In this document: positions 18,512 to 27,266 of the stretch, in pieces
Layout: every line of letters starts with the position of its first letter
Numbering within the stretch: position 1 is the stretch's first letter
Assembly (NCBI GenBank): GCA_021809435.1
Contig: JAKBAD010000007.1
Location: forward strand, 62,001-126,000
Length of the DNA stretch: 64,000 nt
From: Pseudomonadota bacterium
Lineage (GTDB): Bacteria > Pseudomonadota > Alphaproteobacteria > Acetobacterales > Acetobacteraceae
Direction: 5' to 3'
Program-made: the position numbers and the translations under genes
The notes under the pieces: generated by a model
What the model was told of the DNA's origin: nothing
What the model saw: only the letters and a program-made list of their open reading frames with translations
The model's database searches: none

Positions 18512-19212
18512 CCATTGCCCCCCGCCTTGCCGCCGCCGCCCTGCTCGTCACGCTCGCCGGCTGCTCCTCCAGCCCGCCGCCCAGCTTCGCGCCGCTCGAT
18601 TATTCCTATTTGCACCCCTATGTGCTCAAGGTCGCCACGCTGAACGTGGTCAATAACTACACCCCCGGCCCGGATGCCCAGCCGGTCCTGAACAACGACC
18701 CCGTCTCGCCCGCGGCCACGCTCCAGGCCATGCTTCAGCACCGTCTGGTCGCCTCGGGCGATCCGGGCACCGGCACCGTCACCGTGCAAAACGCCTCGAT
18801 CACCGAGACCAACGGCATGCTGAGCGGCACCATGACCGTCGATATCAACCTGCAAGGCCCGCGCGGCGCCACCGGCTTCGCCGAGGCCAGCGTCTCGGCC
18901 ACCGAGCAGGCGCCCGATGACCTGACCAGCGCCGACGGCCAGACCGCCCTCTACCATCTGACCAAACATCTGATGGACCTGATGAACGTCCAGCTACCCT
19001 ACCAGCTCCAGCACAGCCTGCGCGCCTGGATCTCCTGGACCAACCCGCAGGCCGGTGGCTTGGCCACGGGCGGCGCCATGGGGGGCGTCATTCAGGCCAC
19101 CCCGCTCACCACGCCCGCCGGCGATGCGACCACCCCCGCCGCCCCGGTCACTGGCGGCCAGCCGCCCGCGGGCGTGCTGGGCGTGCTGCCGGTCACGGGC
19201 AACGGCCAGTGA
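18508..19212 (+). CDS. Predicted lipoprotein of unknown function
   Basis: 234 residues. A lipoprotein signal peptide is evident: a short Arg-containing n-region, hydrophobic core and lipobox LAGC with Cys near residue 18. The mature part has a conserved-looking core rich in Val/Thr/Asn (VLKVATLNVVNNYTPGPD) and a C-terminal Gly/Pro/Thr-rich tail without predicted structure. No family is recognised with confidence. The start at 18508 was chosen because it gives the signal peptide and the ATGA overlap with hslO. The stop overlaps the next gene (GTGA). It is probably anchored in the outer membrane. Confidence 0.75.
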   Translation: MTIAPRLAAAALLVTLAGCSSSPPPSFAPLDYSYLHPYVLKVATLNVVNNYTPGPDAQPVLNNDPVSPAATLQAMLQHRLVASGDPGTGTVTVQNASITETNGMLSGTMTVDINLQGPRGATGFAEASVSATEQAPDDLTSADGQTALYHLTKHLMDLMNVQLPYQLQHSLRAWISWTNPQAGGLATGGAMGGVIQATPLTTPAGDATTPAAPVTGGQPPAGVLGVLPVTGNGQ

Positions 19213-19559
19213 GCCCGTCCCGCCTCATCCCCCTCACACCGGGCGAGGCGCCAGCCTGGGAGCCGGTGCCCGCCGCCAAGCTGGTCGCGGGCCAGCCCCA
19301 AACGCGCACCACCATGCTCTACGCCAACGAGGCCGAACGGCTTTACGTTGGCGAGTGGGAGGCCACGCCCGGCAAATGGCGGATCTCTTACACCGAGTGG
19401 GAATCCATGCAGATTCTGGAGGGCCGCTGCATCATCGAGGGGGATGACGGCGCGCGCCTCGAGGCTGGGCCGGGCGACCGATTCGTGATCGAGCCCGGCT
19501 TCACCGGCACCTGGGAAGTGGTGAGCCAGATGCGCAAATCCTGGGTGATCCGCGAATAG
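19209..19559 (+). CDS. Cupin-domain protein (cupin_3-like)
   Basis: 116 residues forming a small beta-barrel cupin of the (S)-ureidoglycine aminohydrolase-like/cupin_3 type. The core is YVGEWEATPGKWRISYTEWE, then ILEGRCIIEGDDG and a PGDRFVIEPGFTGTWEV second motif. Glu is present in both motifs, but the His residues of classical metal-binding cupins are largely absent, so metal binding is doubtful. It starts with GTG overlapping the lipoprotein stop. The substrate is unknown. Confidence 0.82.
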   Translation: MSPSRLIPLTPGEAPAWEPVPAAKLVAGQPQTRTTMLYANEAERLYVGEWEATPGKWRISYTEWESMQILEGRCIIEGDDGARLEAGPGDRFVIEPGFTGTWEVVSQMRKSWVIRE

Positions 19560-19637
19560 CGGGCATCAAACCCTTGACGACTCCCTCCCGCGCCGCTAGA
19601 GCGCACCCTTCAACGTACACATTTTGTTTCGGACACC

Positions 19638-19904
19638 ATGGCCAATATCGCATCCGCTGAGAAACGCATCCGTCAAACCGCCAAGCGCACCGCGCGCAAC
19701 AAGGCGCGCAAGTCGCGCGTCCACACCTTCGTCCGCAAGGTCGAGGAAGCGGTCGCTTCCGGCAAGAAGGAAGACGCCCAGACCGCGTTCCGCGCCGCTC
19801 AGGTTGAGCTGCAGCGCGCCGCCGGCAAGGGCGTGCTGAAGGCCAATGCCGTGTCGCGCAAGATCTCGCGCCTCTCGGCCGCCGTGAAGGCCGTCGCCGC
19901 CTAA
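19638..19904 (+). CDS. rpsT: 30S ribosomal protein S20
   Basis: 88 residues, basic and helical, with the family start [20 protein letters not shown]. It binds 16S rRNA during assembly of the small subunit. It has its own intrinsic terminator at 19959-19999, so it is probably monocistronic. Its location just upstream of dnaA is common in Alphaproteobacteria. Confidence 0.97.
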   Translation: MANIASAEKRIRQTAKRTARNKARKSRVHTFVRKVEEAVASGKKEDAQTAFRAAQVELQRAAGKGVLKANAVSRKISRLSAAVKAVAA

Positions 19905-19958
19905 AAGGCGCATTGCCCGGAAGCTTTTCTCCGGTCGCAAAAATTAGACGATATCTCG

Positions 19959-19999
19959 CCGCCGTCACTCAACTGCAAATGCAGAGTGGCGGCGGTTTT
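19959..19999 (+). terminator. Intrinsic terminator of rpsT
   Basis: A 12-bp stem, CCGCCGTCACTC/GAGTGGCGGCGG with one G-U pair and a 13-base loop, is followed by TTTT. AGACGA/TCGTCT flanks extend the pairing outward. It lies 55 bp after the rpsT stop. Confidence 0.85.
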
Positions 20000-20056
20000 C
20001 GTCGTCTGGTGTTCATGAAGCCAGGTCAATAAACCCTAAACGCCCGATTCATAAAG

Positions 20057-20066
20057 TTGTGGATAA
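20057..20066 (-). promoter_or_regulatory. dnaA: DnaA box upstream of dnaA
   Basis: TTGTGGATAA is the exact complement of the consensus DnaA box TTATCCACA(A). It lies about 207 bp before the dnaA start in the AT-rich part of the 368-bp rpsT-dnaA gap. Only one perfect box is seen (a weak TGTGGAC follows near 20120), which suits autoregulation of dnaA better than an origin. The rest of the gap shows no other feature apart from the rpsT terminator. Confidence 0.65.
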
Positions 20067-20272
20067 TTTTAGCGTTGATTTTGCTGGATTATTCCCGTGA
20101 TTCAGAGGGTTGTCCGCCCCTGTGGACGAATCGGGCGCTTGCGCCTGGGGGGGATTTCGCCGTAACTTGTTCCCTCAACATGCACCGACCTTGTGTCTAA
20201 TAAATGAGAAGAACGAAGCCTTAACAGGGCTTTTTTCTTTGCGGGGTCGGTCGTGCCGCAGGGTGGGCTAAA

Positions 20273-21715
20273 ATGGGAAGTTGGGTCATGAGCCTGGAGA
20301 GGGCGTCTAAGCGCGAGAGCGAATTTGAGCCGATGGCGTCTCTGGGTGACAACCACCTGGCCGAGGCATGGGCGCGCGTGCGCGCCCGCCTGCTGGCCGA
20401 GGTGGGTGAGGTCGAGTACCGCACCTGGCTCAAGCAGGTCACGCTCTCGGGTCTGAACGGCGATGAGCTGGTGGTCACCCTGCCCACGCGCTTTCTGCGC
20501 GACTGGGTGAACAAGGAATATGGCGAGCTGATCACCGCCTTCTGGCAGGCCGAGAACGGCGCCGTGCGGCGGGTGGAGTTCCGCACCGCCCCCGCCGCGG
20601 CGCGCGGCAACGCGCCCAGCCTGGCCGAGCCCGCCGCCGCCCCGCTCACCGCCCCGCCGGCGGCGGCCAAGCCGGAAGGCTCGTCGGCCCCGCTCGACCC
20701 GCGCTTCACCTTTGAAACCTTCGTGGTCGGCAAACCCAACGAATTCGCCTATGCCTGCGCGCGCCGCGTGGCCGAAGCCCCGGCCTCGGCCGGCTTCAAC
20801 CCGCTATTTCTCTATGGCGGGGTAGGCTTGGGCAAAACCCACCTGATGCACGCCATCGCGTGGGAGCTGTCCACCAAACAGCCCGGCCGCGCGCCGGTTT
20901 CGGTCGCCTATATGTCGGCCGAGAAATTCATGTACCGCTTCATCAACGCGCTGCGCTCGCAATCCACGCTCGAATTCAAGAACGAGCTGCGCAGCGTCGA
21001 TGTGCTGATGATTGACGATCTCCAGTTTCTCATCGGCAAGGATAATACCCAGGAAGAATTCTTCCACACCTTCAACGCCCTGGTCGATGCCGGCAAGCAG
21101 ATCGTGGTCTCGGCCGACAAATCCCCCTCCGATCTCTCGGGGCTGGAAGACCGCCTGCGTACCCGGCTCGGCTGCGGCATGGTGGCCGATCTGCACGCCA
21201 CCACCTTCGAGCTGCGCTACTCCATCCTCGAAGCCAAGGCCCAGCGCGCCGGGGTGGATGTGGCGCCCAAGGTGCTCGAATTCCTGGCCCGCAAGATCAC
21301 CTCCAACAACCGCGAGCTTGAAGGCGCGCTCAACCGCCTGGTTGCCCACGCCAATCTGTTCAACCGCCCGCTCACCCTCGAAACCGCCCACGAAGTGCTG
21401 CACGACGTGCTCAAGGCCCATGACCGCAAGATCTCCATCCAGGAGATCCAGAAGCGCGTGTGCGAGCATTATAATATACGCATCGCCGAGATGTCCTCGG
21501 CCCGGCGCGCGCGCAACATCGCCCGCCCGCGCCAGGTGGCCATGTATCTGGCCAAGCAGCTCACCTCCAAGTCGCTCCCCGATATCGGCCGCCATTTTGG
21601 CGACCGCGACCACACCACCGTCATGCACGCGGTCAACCGCATCACCCAGCTCATCGCCGAGGATGCGGCCTTTGCCGAGGATGTCGAGCTGCTCAAGCGC
21701 ACGCTTGAAAACTAA
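20273..21715 (+). CDS. dnaA: Chromosomal replication initiator DnaA
   Basis: 480 residues. Domain I ([24 protein letters not shown]) is followed by an Ala/Pro linker, the AAA+ domain with Walker [14 protein letters not shown] and Walker B LMIDDLQF, and domain IV with the DNA-binding signature [14 protein letters not shown] near the C-terminus. It opens oriC and regulates transcription. An alternative start at the internal ATG (20288) would lose only five residues. dnaN and recF follow on the same strand, with a palindromic element in the dnaA-dnaN gap. Confidence 0.97.
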   Translation: MGSWVMSLERASKRESEFEPMASLGDNHLAEAWARVRARLLAEVGEVEYRTWLKQVTLSGLNGDELVVTLPTRFLRDWVNKEYGELITAFWQAENGAVRRVEFRTAPAAARGNAPSLAEPAAAPLTAPPAAAKPEGSSAPLDPRFTFETFVVGKPNEFAYACARRVAEAPASAGFNPLFLYGGVGLGKTHLMHAIAWELSTKQPGRAPVSVAYMSAEKFMYRFINALRSQSTLEFKNELRSVDVLMIDDLQFLIGKDNTQEEFFHTFNALVDAGKQIVVSADKSPSDLSGLEDRLRTRLGCGMVADLHATTFELRYSILEAKAQRAGVDVAPKVLEFLARKITSNNRELEGALNRLVAHANLFNRPLTLETAHEVLHDVLKAHDRKISIQEIQKRVCEHYNIRIAEMSSARRARNIARPRQVAMYLAKQLTSKSLPDIGRHFGDRDHTTVMHAVNRITQLIAEDAAFAEDVELLKRTLEN

Positions 21716-21777
21716 CTCATTAAAATTGTTGAAAAAATTTTTTGGCCGTCGCGTTTTTTGAAAAAGGGACGGAAATC

Positions 21778-21822
21778 GTGGGAGGCTTTTTGAAAAAAGC
21801 CCCCACACCCCCAAAAACTTTC
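21778..21822. repeat. Palindromic repeat after dnaA
   Basis: A hairpin, GTGGGAGGCTTTTT/AAAAAGCCCCCAC with one mismatch, is followed by ACCCCCAAAAACTTT. It matches the element after dnaN (23071-23118) almost base for base. It probably acts as a terminator or mRNA 3' stabiliser between dnaA and dnaN. Confidence 0.75.
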
Positions 21823-21938
21823 AATAGCTTATCGCGCCGGGCCGGTCTTTGCAGGCCCCCAAACCCTTGCTACGCTGGTGCACGAGTCGATGCCCGGGCA
21901 CGATTCGGTCTTTAAAAAAGAATCGGTTTGAGGGTAGC

Positions 21939-23063
21939 ATGAAATTCAAGGCCGATCGCGCCACGCTGATCAAGTCTCTGGCCCATGTGCAAAACGTGGT
22001 CGAGAAGCGCAACACCATTCCCATTCTCGCCAACGTGCTGCTCAAAGTGGCCGATGGTAAACTCACCATCGCCGCCACCGACCTCGAAATCTCGGTGGTC
22101 GAGGAAGTGGCCGCCGAAATTTCGCGTGAAGGCGCCATCACCGTCCCCGCCGCGACACTCTATGAAATCGTGCGCCGCCAGCCCGACAATGCCGTCATCG
22201 AGCTCGACCATCCGGGCGGCGACGCACCGCTCGCCCTGCGCGCCGGGCGCTACGCCACCAGCCTCGTCGCCCTTTCGGTCGATGAATTCCCCAAGCTCGA
22301 TGCCGGCAAGCTCTCGCATCATTTCGTGGTCTCCGCCGCCGAGCTGCGCGGCCTGATCGACCGCACGCGCTTCGCCATCTCGACCGAGGAAACACGCTAC
22401 TACCTCAACGGCATCTATCTTCACGCCATCGAGGGCGATGCCGGCCCGGTGCTGCGCGCGGTGGCGACCGATGGTCACCGCTTGGCGCGCGTGGAAGAGC
22501 CGCTGCCCGCCGGAGCCGCCGGCATGCCGGGCATCATCATCCCCCGCAAAACCGTCAATGAGCTGCGCAAACTGCTCGATGAAGCCTCGGGTGAAATCGA
22601 AATCGCCCTCTCCGAGACGCGCATCCAGTTCACCATCGGCGACCTCAAGCTCACCTCCAAACTCATCGACGGCACGTTCCCCGACTATGACCGCGTCATC
22701 CCCCGTGGGAACGACAAGATCCTGCGCGTCGATAAAAAAGATTTCAACGACGCGGTGGGCCGTGTGTCGGCGATTTCCGCCGAGAAACACCGCCCCGTGA
22801 AACTCTCGCTGGCGAAAGACCTGCTGGTCATTTCGGCAGCCTCCGCCGAGCAAGGCTCCGCCGCCGAGGAGCTGGGCGGCGATCTGGTCGATTACCAGTC
22901 CGGCCCGCTCGAAATCGGCTTCCAGGCGCGCTATTTGTCCGATGTCACCGACCAGATCAAAGGCAAGGTCGAATTCGTCTTCGCCGACGGCGCCGCCCCC
23001 ACCCTGGTCCGCGACCAAGACGACAATTCCGCCGTCTACGTGCTCATGCCCATGCGGGTTTAA
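21939..23063 (+). CDS. dnaN: DNA polymerase III beta sliding clamp
   Basis: 374 residues, beginning MKFKADRATLIKSLAHVQNV and ending VYVLMPMRV, both typical of the clamp. Three repeated clamp folds fill the length. It encircles DNA and tethers polymerases and other partners. The frame is open from 21849, but ATG 21939 gives the conserved N-terminus. It is flanked on both sides by copies of the palindromic element, which separates it from dnaA and recF. Confidence 0.97.
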   Translation: MKFKADRATLIKSLAHVQNVVEKRNTIPILANVLLKVADGKLTIAATDLEISVVEEVAAEISREGAITVPAATLYEIVRRQPDNAVIELDHPGGDAPLALRAGRYATSLVALSVDEFPKLDAGKLSHHFVVSAAELRGLIDRTRFAISTEETRYYLNGIYLHAIEGDAGPVLRAVATDGHRLARVEEPLPAGAAGMPGIIIPRKTVNELRKLLDEASGEIEIALSETRIQFTIGDLKLTSKLIDGTFPDYDRVIPRGNDKILRVDKKDFNDAVGRVSAISAEKHRPVKLSLAKDLLVISAASAEQGSAAEELGGDLVDYQSGPLEIGFQARYLSDVTDQIKGKVEFVFADGAAPTLVRDQDDNSAVYVLMPMRV

Positions 23064-23070
23064 GCAAGTA

Positions 23071-23118
23071 TGTGGGGGCTTTTTGAAAAAAGCCCCCACA
23101 CCCCGCAAAAACTTTTGC
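23071..23118. repeat. Palindromic repeat after dnaN
   Basis: A perfect 14-bp inverted repeat, TGTGGGGGCTTTTT/AAAAAGCCCCCACA with a 2-base loop, begins 7 bp after the dnaN stop and is followed by a small GCAAAA/TTTTGC hairpin (23105-23118). It is the best-preserved copy of the element also seen after dnaA and, in part, between pdhC and lpdA. Confidence 0.85.
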
Positions 23119-23155
23119 AAATTAGGGCGCGCCCCCCACTTGCCCAGGGGCAATC

Positions 23156-24253
23156 ATGCTCACCCGCCTCACCCTCACCGATTTCCGTTCCTATCCCGCG
23201 CTGCGCTTCGCGCCCGGCGCGCGCGTTAATCTGTTCACCGGCCCCAACGGCTCGGGCAAAACCAATTTGCTCGAGGCGCTCTCGCTGCTGGTGCCTGGCC
23301 GGGGCTTGCGGGGGGCGAAAGTCTCCGAGCTGGCCCGCCGCGGGGCCGATGCCAGCCATGGCTGGGCCGTCGCCGCGCGGTTCGATGATGGGCTGGAAAT
23401 CGGCACGGCCCAGGCCGAAAATGCCCCCGAGCGGCGTGAATTCCGCCTCAACGGCGTCAAGCCGCGCGCCCAGGCCGAGGTGGCCGAGCAGCTCGCCGCC
23501 GTCTGGCTCACCCCGCAAATGGACCGGCTGTTCACCGACCCGGCCTCCGCCCGCCGCAAATTCCTCGACCGTCTGGTGATCGCCCTCGAGCCCTCCCATG
23601 CCCGCGCGATCGCCGCGTTCGAGAGCGCCTCGGCCCAGCGCAACCGCCTGCTGGCCGAGCGCCCCGACCCCACCTGGCTGAACAGCCTTGAAGACACCAT
23701 GGCCCGCCACGCGGTGGCCGCCACGGCCGCGCGCCTCGCGCTCATCCGCCAGCTCAACACCGCCCTCGAAGGCGGCGCCGCCGACCCGTTCCCCCGCGTC
23801 ACGCTCGGTCTGGCGTGCGCCATCGCCGCCCGGCTCGAAACCCATCCCGCCATTGTGGTCGAAGATGGGCTGCGCGACGCACTCGCCCGTGCCCGCCCGC
23901 AAGATTGCGCCGCCCGCGCCGCCACGCTCGGCCCCCAGCGCGCCGATTTCCTGCTGACCGACAGCGCCTCCGGCCGCCCCGCCGCGCTTTCCTCCACGGG
24001 GCAGCAAAAATCCATGCTCATCGGCGTGGTGCTGGGCCATGCCACCCTGGTCGGTCGCCTGCGCGCCGCGCCGCCGCTGCTGTTGCTCGATGAGCCGCTG
24101 GTCCATCTCGACGAAGCCCGGCGCGCCGCCCTCATCGCCGCGCTCAACGCCTCGCCCGCCACCGCTTTCCTCACCGGCACCGATTCCCCGCCCTTCGCCG
24201 GCCTGGACGGCGCCTGTTACATCGTCGCCGAAAGCACTATACAGCCCGCATGA
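23156..24253 (+). CDS. recF: DNA replication/repair protein RecF
   Basis: 365-residue SMC-like ATPase that loads RecA at single-strand gaps. The Walker A GPNGSGKTN is near the N-terminus, the ABC signature reads LSSTGQQKSML and Walker B LLLLDEPLVHLDE. The N-terminus LTRLTLTDFRSYPALRF is the family's. It overlaps the following phosphoesterase gene by 4 bases (ATGA), so the two are cotranscribed. Confidence 0.96.
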   Translation: MLTRLTLTDFRSYPALRFAPGARVNLFTGPNGSGKTNLLEALSLLVPGRGLRGAKVSELARRGADASHGWAVAARFDDGLEIGTAQAENAPERREFRLNGVKPRAQAEVAEQLAAVWLTPQMDRLFTDPASARRKFLDRLVIALEPSHARAIAAFESASAQRNRLLAERPDPTWLNSLEDTMARHAVAATAARLALIRQLNTALEGGAADPFPRVTLGLACAIAARLETHPAIVVEDGLRDALARARPQDCAARAATLGPQRADFLLTDSASGRPAALSSTGQQKSMLIGVVLGHATLVGRLRAAPPLLLLDEPLVHLDEARRAALIAALNASPATAFLTGTDSPPFAGLDGACYIVAESTIQPA

Positions 24254-25065
24254 ACATTCTGCTCCTGGGCGATCTGCTCGGCCGCGTCGGCCGCGAGGCC
24301 GCGCTCAAACACATCCCCGAGCTGCGCGCCGCGCTCAAGCTCGATTTCGTGGCCGTCAACGCCGAGAACGCCTCCCACGGCTTCGGGCTTGGGCCCGACA
24401 TGGCCGATGCCCTGTTCAAGGCCGGGGCCGATGTCATCACGCTCGGCAACCATGCCTGGGACCGCAAGGAAATCATCCCCTACATCGCCAGCCAGCCCCG
24501 CCTGCTGCGCCCGCTCAATTTCCCGCCCGGCACGCCGGGGCAGGGGGCTTGCGTGGTGGCCCTCCCCGATGGCCGCAAGGTGCTGGTCGCCCAGGCCATG
24601 GGCCGGCTGTTCATGGACCCCCTGGACTGCCCCTTCCGCGGCACCGATGAGCTGCTGTCGCGCCACAAGCTCGGCGTCACCGTGCAGGCCATCCTCCTCG
24701 ACATCCACGCCGAAGCCAGCTCCGAGAAAATGGCCTACGCCCATGCCTTCGATGGCCGGGTAAGCAGCGTCACCGGCACCCACACCCACATCCCCACCGC
24801 CGACCACCAGGTGCTTCCCGGCGGCACCGCCTATGCCTCCGATCTCGGCATGTGCGGCGATTATGATTCGGTCATCGGCATGAACAAGGCGCCGGCCCTG
24901 GGCCGCTTCATCCGCAAGCTGCCGGGCGATAAATTAAGCCCCGCCGAAGGCCCCGCCACGCTGTGCGGCGCCTTCGTGCAAACCGACGACGCCACCGGCC
25001 TGGCCAAACGCATCGCGCCCGTGCGCCTTGGCGGCCGTCTGGCCCAGGCGATGCCGGCCCTGTAA
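24250..25065 (+). CDS. YmdB-family metallophosphoesterase
   Basis: 271 residues of the TIGR00282/YmdB family (2',3'-cAMP phosphodiesterase fold with two metals). Metal-binding motifs are clear: LLLGDLLGRVGREA, VAVNAENASHGFG, LGNHAWD and GTHTHIPTADHQVL with DLGMCGDYDSVIGM. In Bacillus the homologue controls biofilm and motility choices; its role here is unknown. It is translationally coupled to recF and lies just upstream of flbT (89-bp gap). Confidence 0.93.
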   Translation: MNILLLGDLLGRVGREAALKHIPELRAALKLDFVAVNAENASHGFGLGPDMADALFKAGADVITLGNHAWDRKEIIPYIASQPRLLRPLNFPPGTPGQGACVVALPDGRKVLVAQAMGRLFMDPLDCPFRGTDELLSRHKLGVTVQAILLDIHAEASSEKMAYAHAFDGRVSSVTGTHTHIPTADHQVLPGGTAYASDLGMCGDYDSVIGMNKAPALGRFIRKLPGDKLSPAEGPATLCGAFVQTDDATGLAKRIAPVRLGGRLAQAMPAL

Positions 25066-25154
25066 AATACAAAATCCCAAGCTTTTCACCCGGCGTTAAG
25101 CCGCCCATGGCAAGCTGCCTCTCCAAACGGCAGTTCGCTTGTCCCGGGGGTTTG

Positions 25155-25556
25155 ATGTCGGCGCTGATCTTGGAGCTTAAACAAGGCGAATCGATGATTT
25201 TGAACGGCGCGGTGATTCGCTTCAAAACCCGCACGCGGCTGGAGCTGAACACCCAGGCGCGGTTTCTGTTCGGCAAACAGATCATGCGTGAGGAAGACGC
25301 CGCCACCCCCGCCCGGCGGGCCTATTTCGCGCTTCAACAAGCCTATGTCGGCGCCGAGGATGAGCGCCCGGCGGCGCTCACCACCGCCCGCCAGCTCATC
25401 ACCAGCTTCCGCGACCACGCCCCGCCCGAGCACCACCCCGAATGGAACGCGCTGCTCAAAGCCTCGGAAACCGATGCCGGATTCGAAGCTCTCAAACTCG
25501 CCCGCCAGATGATCCGCGCCGAGGATTTCGCCACCAAGCCGCTCGACGCTCATTAA
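25155..25556 (+). CDS. flbT: Flagellar biosynthesis repressor FlbT
   Basis: 133 residues matching FlbT: LKQGESMILNGAVIRFKTR at the start and the conserved IMREEDAATPARRAYFALQQAYV in the middle. In Caulobacter FlbT binds the 5' leader of flagellin mRNA and blocks its translation until the hook is built. No flagellin, flaF or other flagellar gene is in this window, so this is an orphan copy behind recF. ATG 25155 was chosen to match the family length; the frame is open upstream to 24963. Confidence 0.85.
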   Translation: MSALILELKQGESMILNGAVIRFKTRTRLELNTQARFLFGKQIMREEDAATPARRAYFALQQAYVGAEDERPAALTTARQLITSFRDHAPPEHHPEWNALLKASETDAGFEALKLARQMIRAEDFATKPLDAH

Positions 25557-25599
25557 ACCCAGGTCGCCTCCCCCTGATCGACCCAGGCTGAACCATTCT

Positions 25600-26151
25600 C
25601 TACCCCCGGATTTCCTCCAGCCGGTCGAGCACGGCGGCCACGCTATCCACCACCTCAAACAGCCCGCGCACCTCGGGTCTGGCAAACCCGCGCGCGATCG
25701 TCTCTTCGATCATGCGCACAAAATTCTGCGCCCAGCCCAGCACATCCACCAAAATAATCGGCTTGGCGTGCTGGCCCAGCTGCTTCCAGGTCAGAATTTC
25801 GATGGTTTCATCAAAAGTTCCCAACCCGCCCGGCATCACCACAAACGCATCCCCGAGCGCGAACAGCCGGCGCTTGCGGGTGTGCATCGAGTCGGTGACG
25901 ATGAGCTCCGTCAGCCCATGATACTCCACCTCTTTCTGGCGCAGAAAATCAGGAATAATCCCCACCGCCTCGCCACCCGACTCAAGCACGGCGCCCGCCG
26001 TGGTGCCCATGAGCCCGACATTGCCGCCCCCAAACACCAGCCGCATGCCCCGGTCCGCCAGCCCCGCGCCCAGTGCCAGGGCGGCGTTTTTATAGGTTTC
26101 GTCCCCCCCAAATGATGCCCCACAAAACACGGTGACGGAAAAACGCCCCAT
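25600..26151 (-). CDS. LOG-family cytokinin riboside 5'-monophosphate phosphoribohydrolase
   Basis: 183 residues with the Rossmann-like LOG fold, long annotated as lysine decarboxylase. The signature motif is MPGGLGTFDETIEILTWKQLG, and the start VTVFCGASFGGDETY plus FGGGNVGLMG are typical. Family members hydrolyse nucleoside 5'-monophosphates to base and ribose 5-phosphate. The frame is open far upstream (to 26967), but ATG 26151 gives the family N-terminus and leaves 54 bp to the divergent LysM gene. Confidence 0.92.
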   Translation of the reverse strand: MGRFSVTVFCGASFGGDETYKNAALALGAGLADRGMRLVFGGGNVGLMGTTAGAVLESGGEAVGIIPDFLRQKEVEYHGLTELIVTDSMHTRKRRLFALGDAFVVMPGGLGTFDETIEILTWKQLGQHAKPIILVDVLGWAQNFVRMIEETIARGFARPEVRGLFEVVDSVAAVLDRLEEIRG

Positions 26152-26205
26152 AATGCCCTGCCTTCGCTTCCAGTTCGGCCCTGTTCGTGGCAGGCTAGGG
26201 GTGAG

Positions 26206-27261
26206 ATGGCAAGCGATCAACTTCCCCCCGACTATTCTTCCCCGGCCTCTTCCAGCCCGGCCGCGCCGGCTGGCGGGCCCGCTCACCAGGGCCAGGGTCA
26301 TCCCAGCCCCGCACAGCCCGCGCCCGCTCCCCGGCGGGGCGGTATCAATTTGCTGCGAATCGCGGCGGCCGTGCTCATCCTGCTGGGTCTCGTGGTGGTG
26401 GGCTGGCAGTTGCGCCGCCCACAAGCCCCGGCGCCCACGCCAACCACCGCCGCCGCCCCGGCGCCCGCCGCACCCACTGGCCCCGCCGCGCCCAGCTTCG
26501 ATGTCGTGCGTGTCGATCAGCAGGGCAACACCGTCATCGCCGGCCGCGCCGCGCCCGGCGCCGCCATCACCATCCTCGATAACGGTAAGCCACTCGGCAC
26601 CGTCACCGCCGATCATCAAGGCGCCTTCGTGTTCCTGCCCGCCAGCCCGCTGGCCGTAGGCTCGCACGACATCACCCTCTCCGCCGTGCTGCCTAATGGC
26701 CCAACCCTGACCAGCACCCAGAGCGCCGAGGTCAGCGTGCCGGCCAATGGCGGTCAGGTGCTCACCGTGCTGTCGGGGCCAAACGGCTCGCAGGTGCTCT
26801 CCGGCCAGGGCCCGGCGGCTGGCGCGCTCGCCCTCGGCGCGGTCGATTACGACACCAAGGGCCATGCCATTTTCGCCGGCACCGCCCCGGCGGGCGCCAC
26901 CGTCTCGCTGCATCTGGGCAATACGCTGCTCGGCACCGCCAAGGCCGATGAATCGGGCCATTGGCACATTGCCGCCCCCACGCCCGCCGCGCCCGGCATG
27001 CTCGTCGTCACGGGCGAAACGGCCTCAGGCAGCATCCTGCCGCCCGTCACCCAGCCCTTCGCCCCCGAGGCCCTGGCCCAAGCCTTCGCCAACGGTCAGG
27101 TGATCATCGTGCCCGGTGACAATCTGTGGCTGATCGCCCGCCATATTTATGGCAACGGCCTGATGTACACCCTCATCTACACGGCCAACTCGTCGCAGAT
27201 CCACGATCCCAATCTGATCTTCCCGGGCCAGACCTTCGTGCTGCCCAAACCAAAAGGCTGA
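26206..27261 (+). CDS. LysM-domain envelope protein with one membrane anchor
   Basis: 351 residues. A Pro/Ala/Ser-rich cytoplasmic stretch (1 to about 45) precedes a membrane helix (INLLRIAAAVLILLGLVVVG), then another Ala/Pro linker. Two Ig-like or bacterial carboxypeptidase-like repeats follow (VDQQGNTVIAGRAAPGAAIT and GAVDYDTKGHAIFAGTAPAG, each with a following GxPLGxxxAD pattern). A C-terminal LysM domain (about 300-348, VPGDNLWLIARHIYGNGLMY) would bind peptidoglycan. This architecture is common in Alphaproteobacteria; the exact role is unknown. psd starts 5 bp after its stop. Confidence 0.88.
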   Translation: MASDQLPPDYSSPASSSPAAPAGGPAHQGQGHPSPAQPAPAPRRGGINLLRIAAAVLILLGLVVVGWQLRRPQAPAPTPTTAAAPAPAAPTGPAAPSFDVVRVDQQGNTVIAGRAAPGAAITILDNGKPLGTVTADHQGAFVFLPASPLAVGSHDITLSAVLPNGPTLTSTQSAEVSVPANGGQVLTVLSGPNGSQVLSGQGPAAGALALGAVDYDTKGHAIFAGTAPAGATVSLHLGNTLLGTAKADESGHWHIAAPTPAAPGMLVVTGETASGSILPPVTQPFAPEALAQAFANGQVIIVPGDNLWLIARHIYGNGLMYTLIYTANSSQIHDPNLIFPGQTFVLPKPKG

Positions 27262-27266
27262 GTTCC

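Noticed and set aside
19905-20272. Origin of replication next to dnaA
   Set aside because: Only one perfect DnaA box, no cluster of boxes, and the polar GGGCAGGGG motif does not change strand here.
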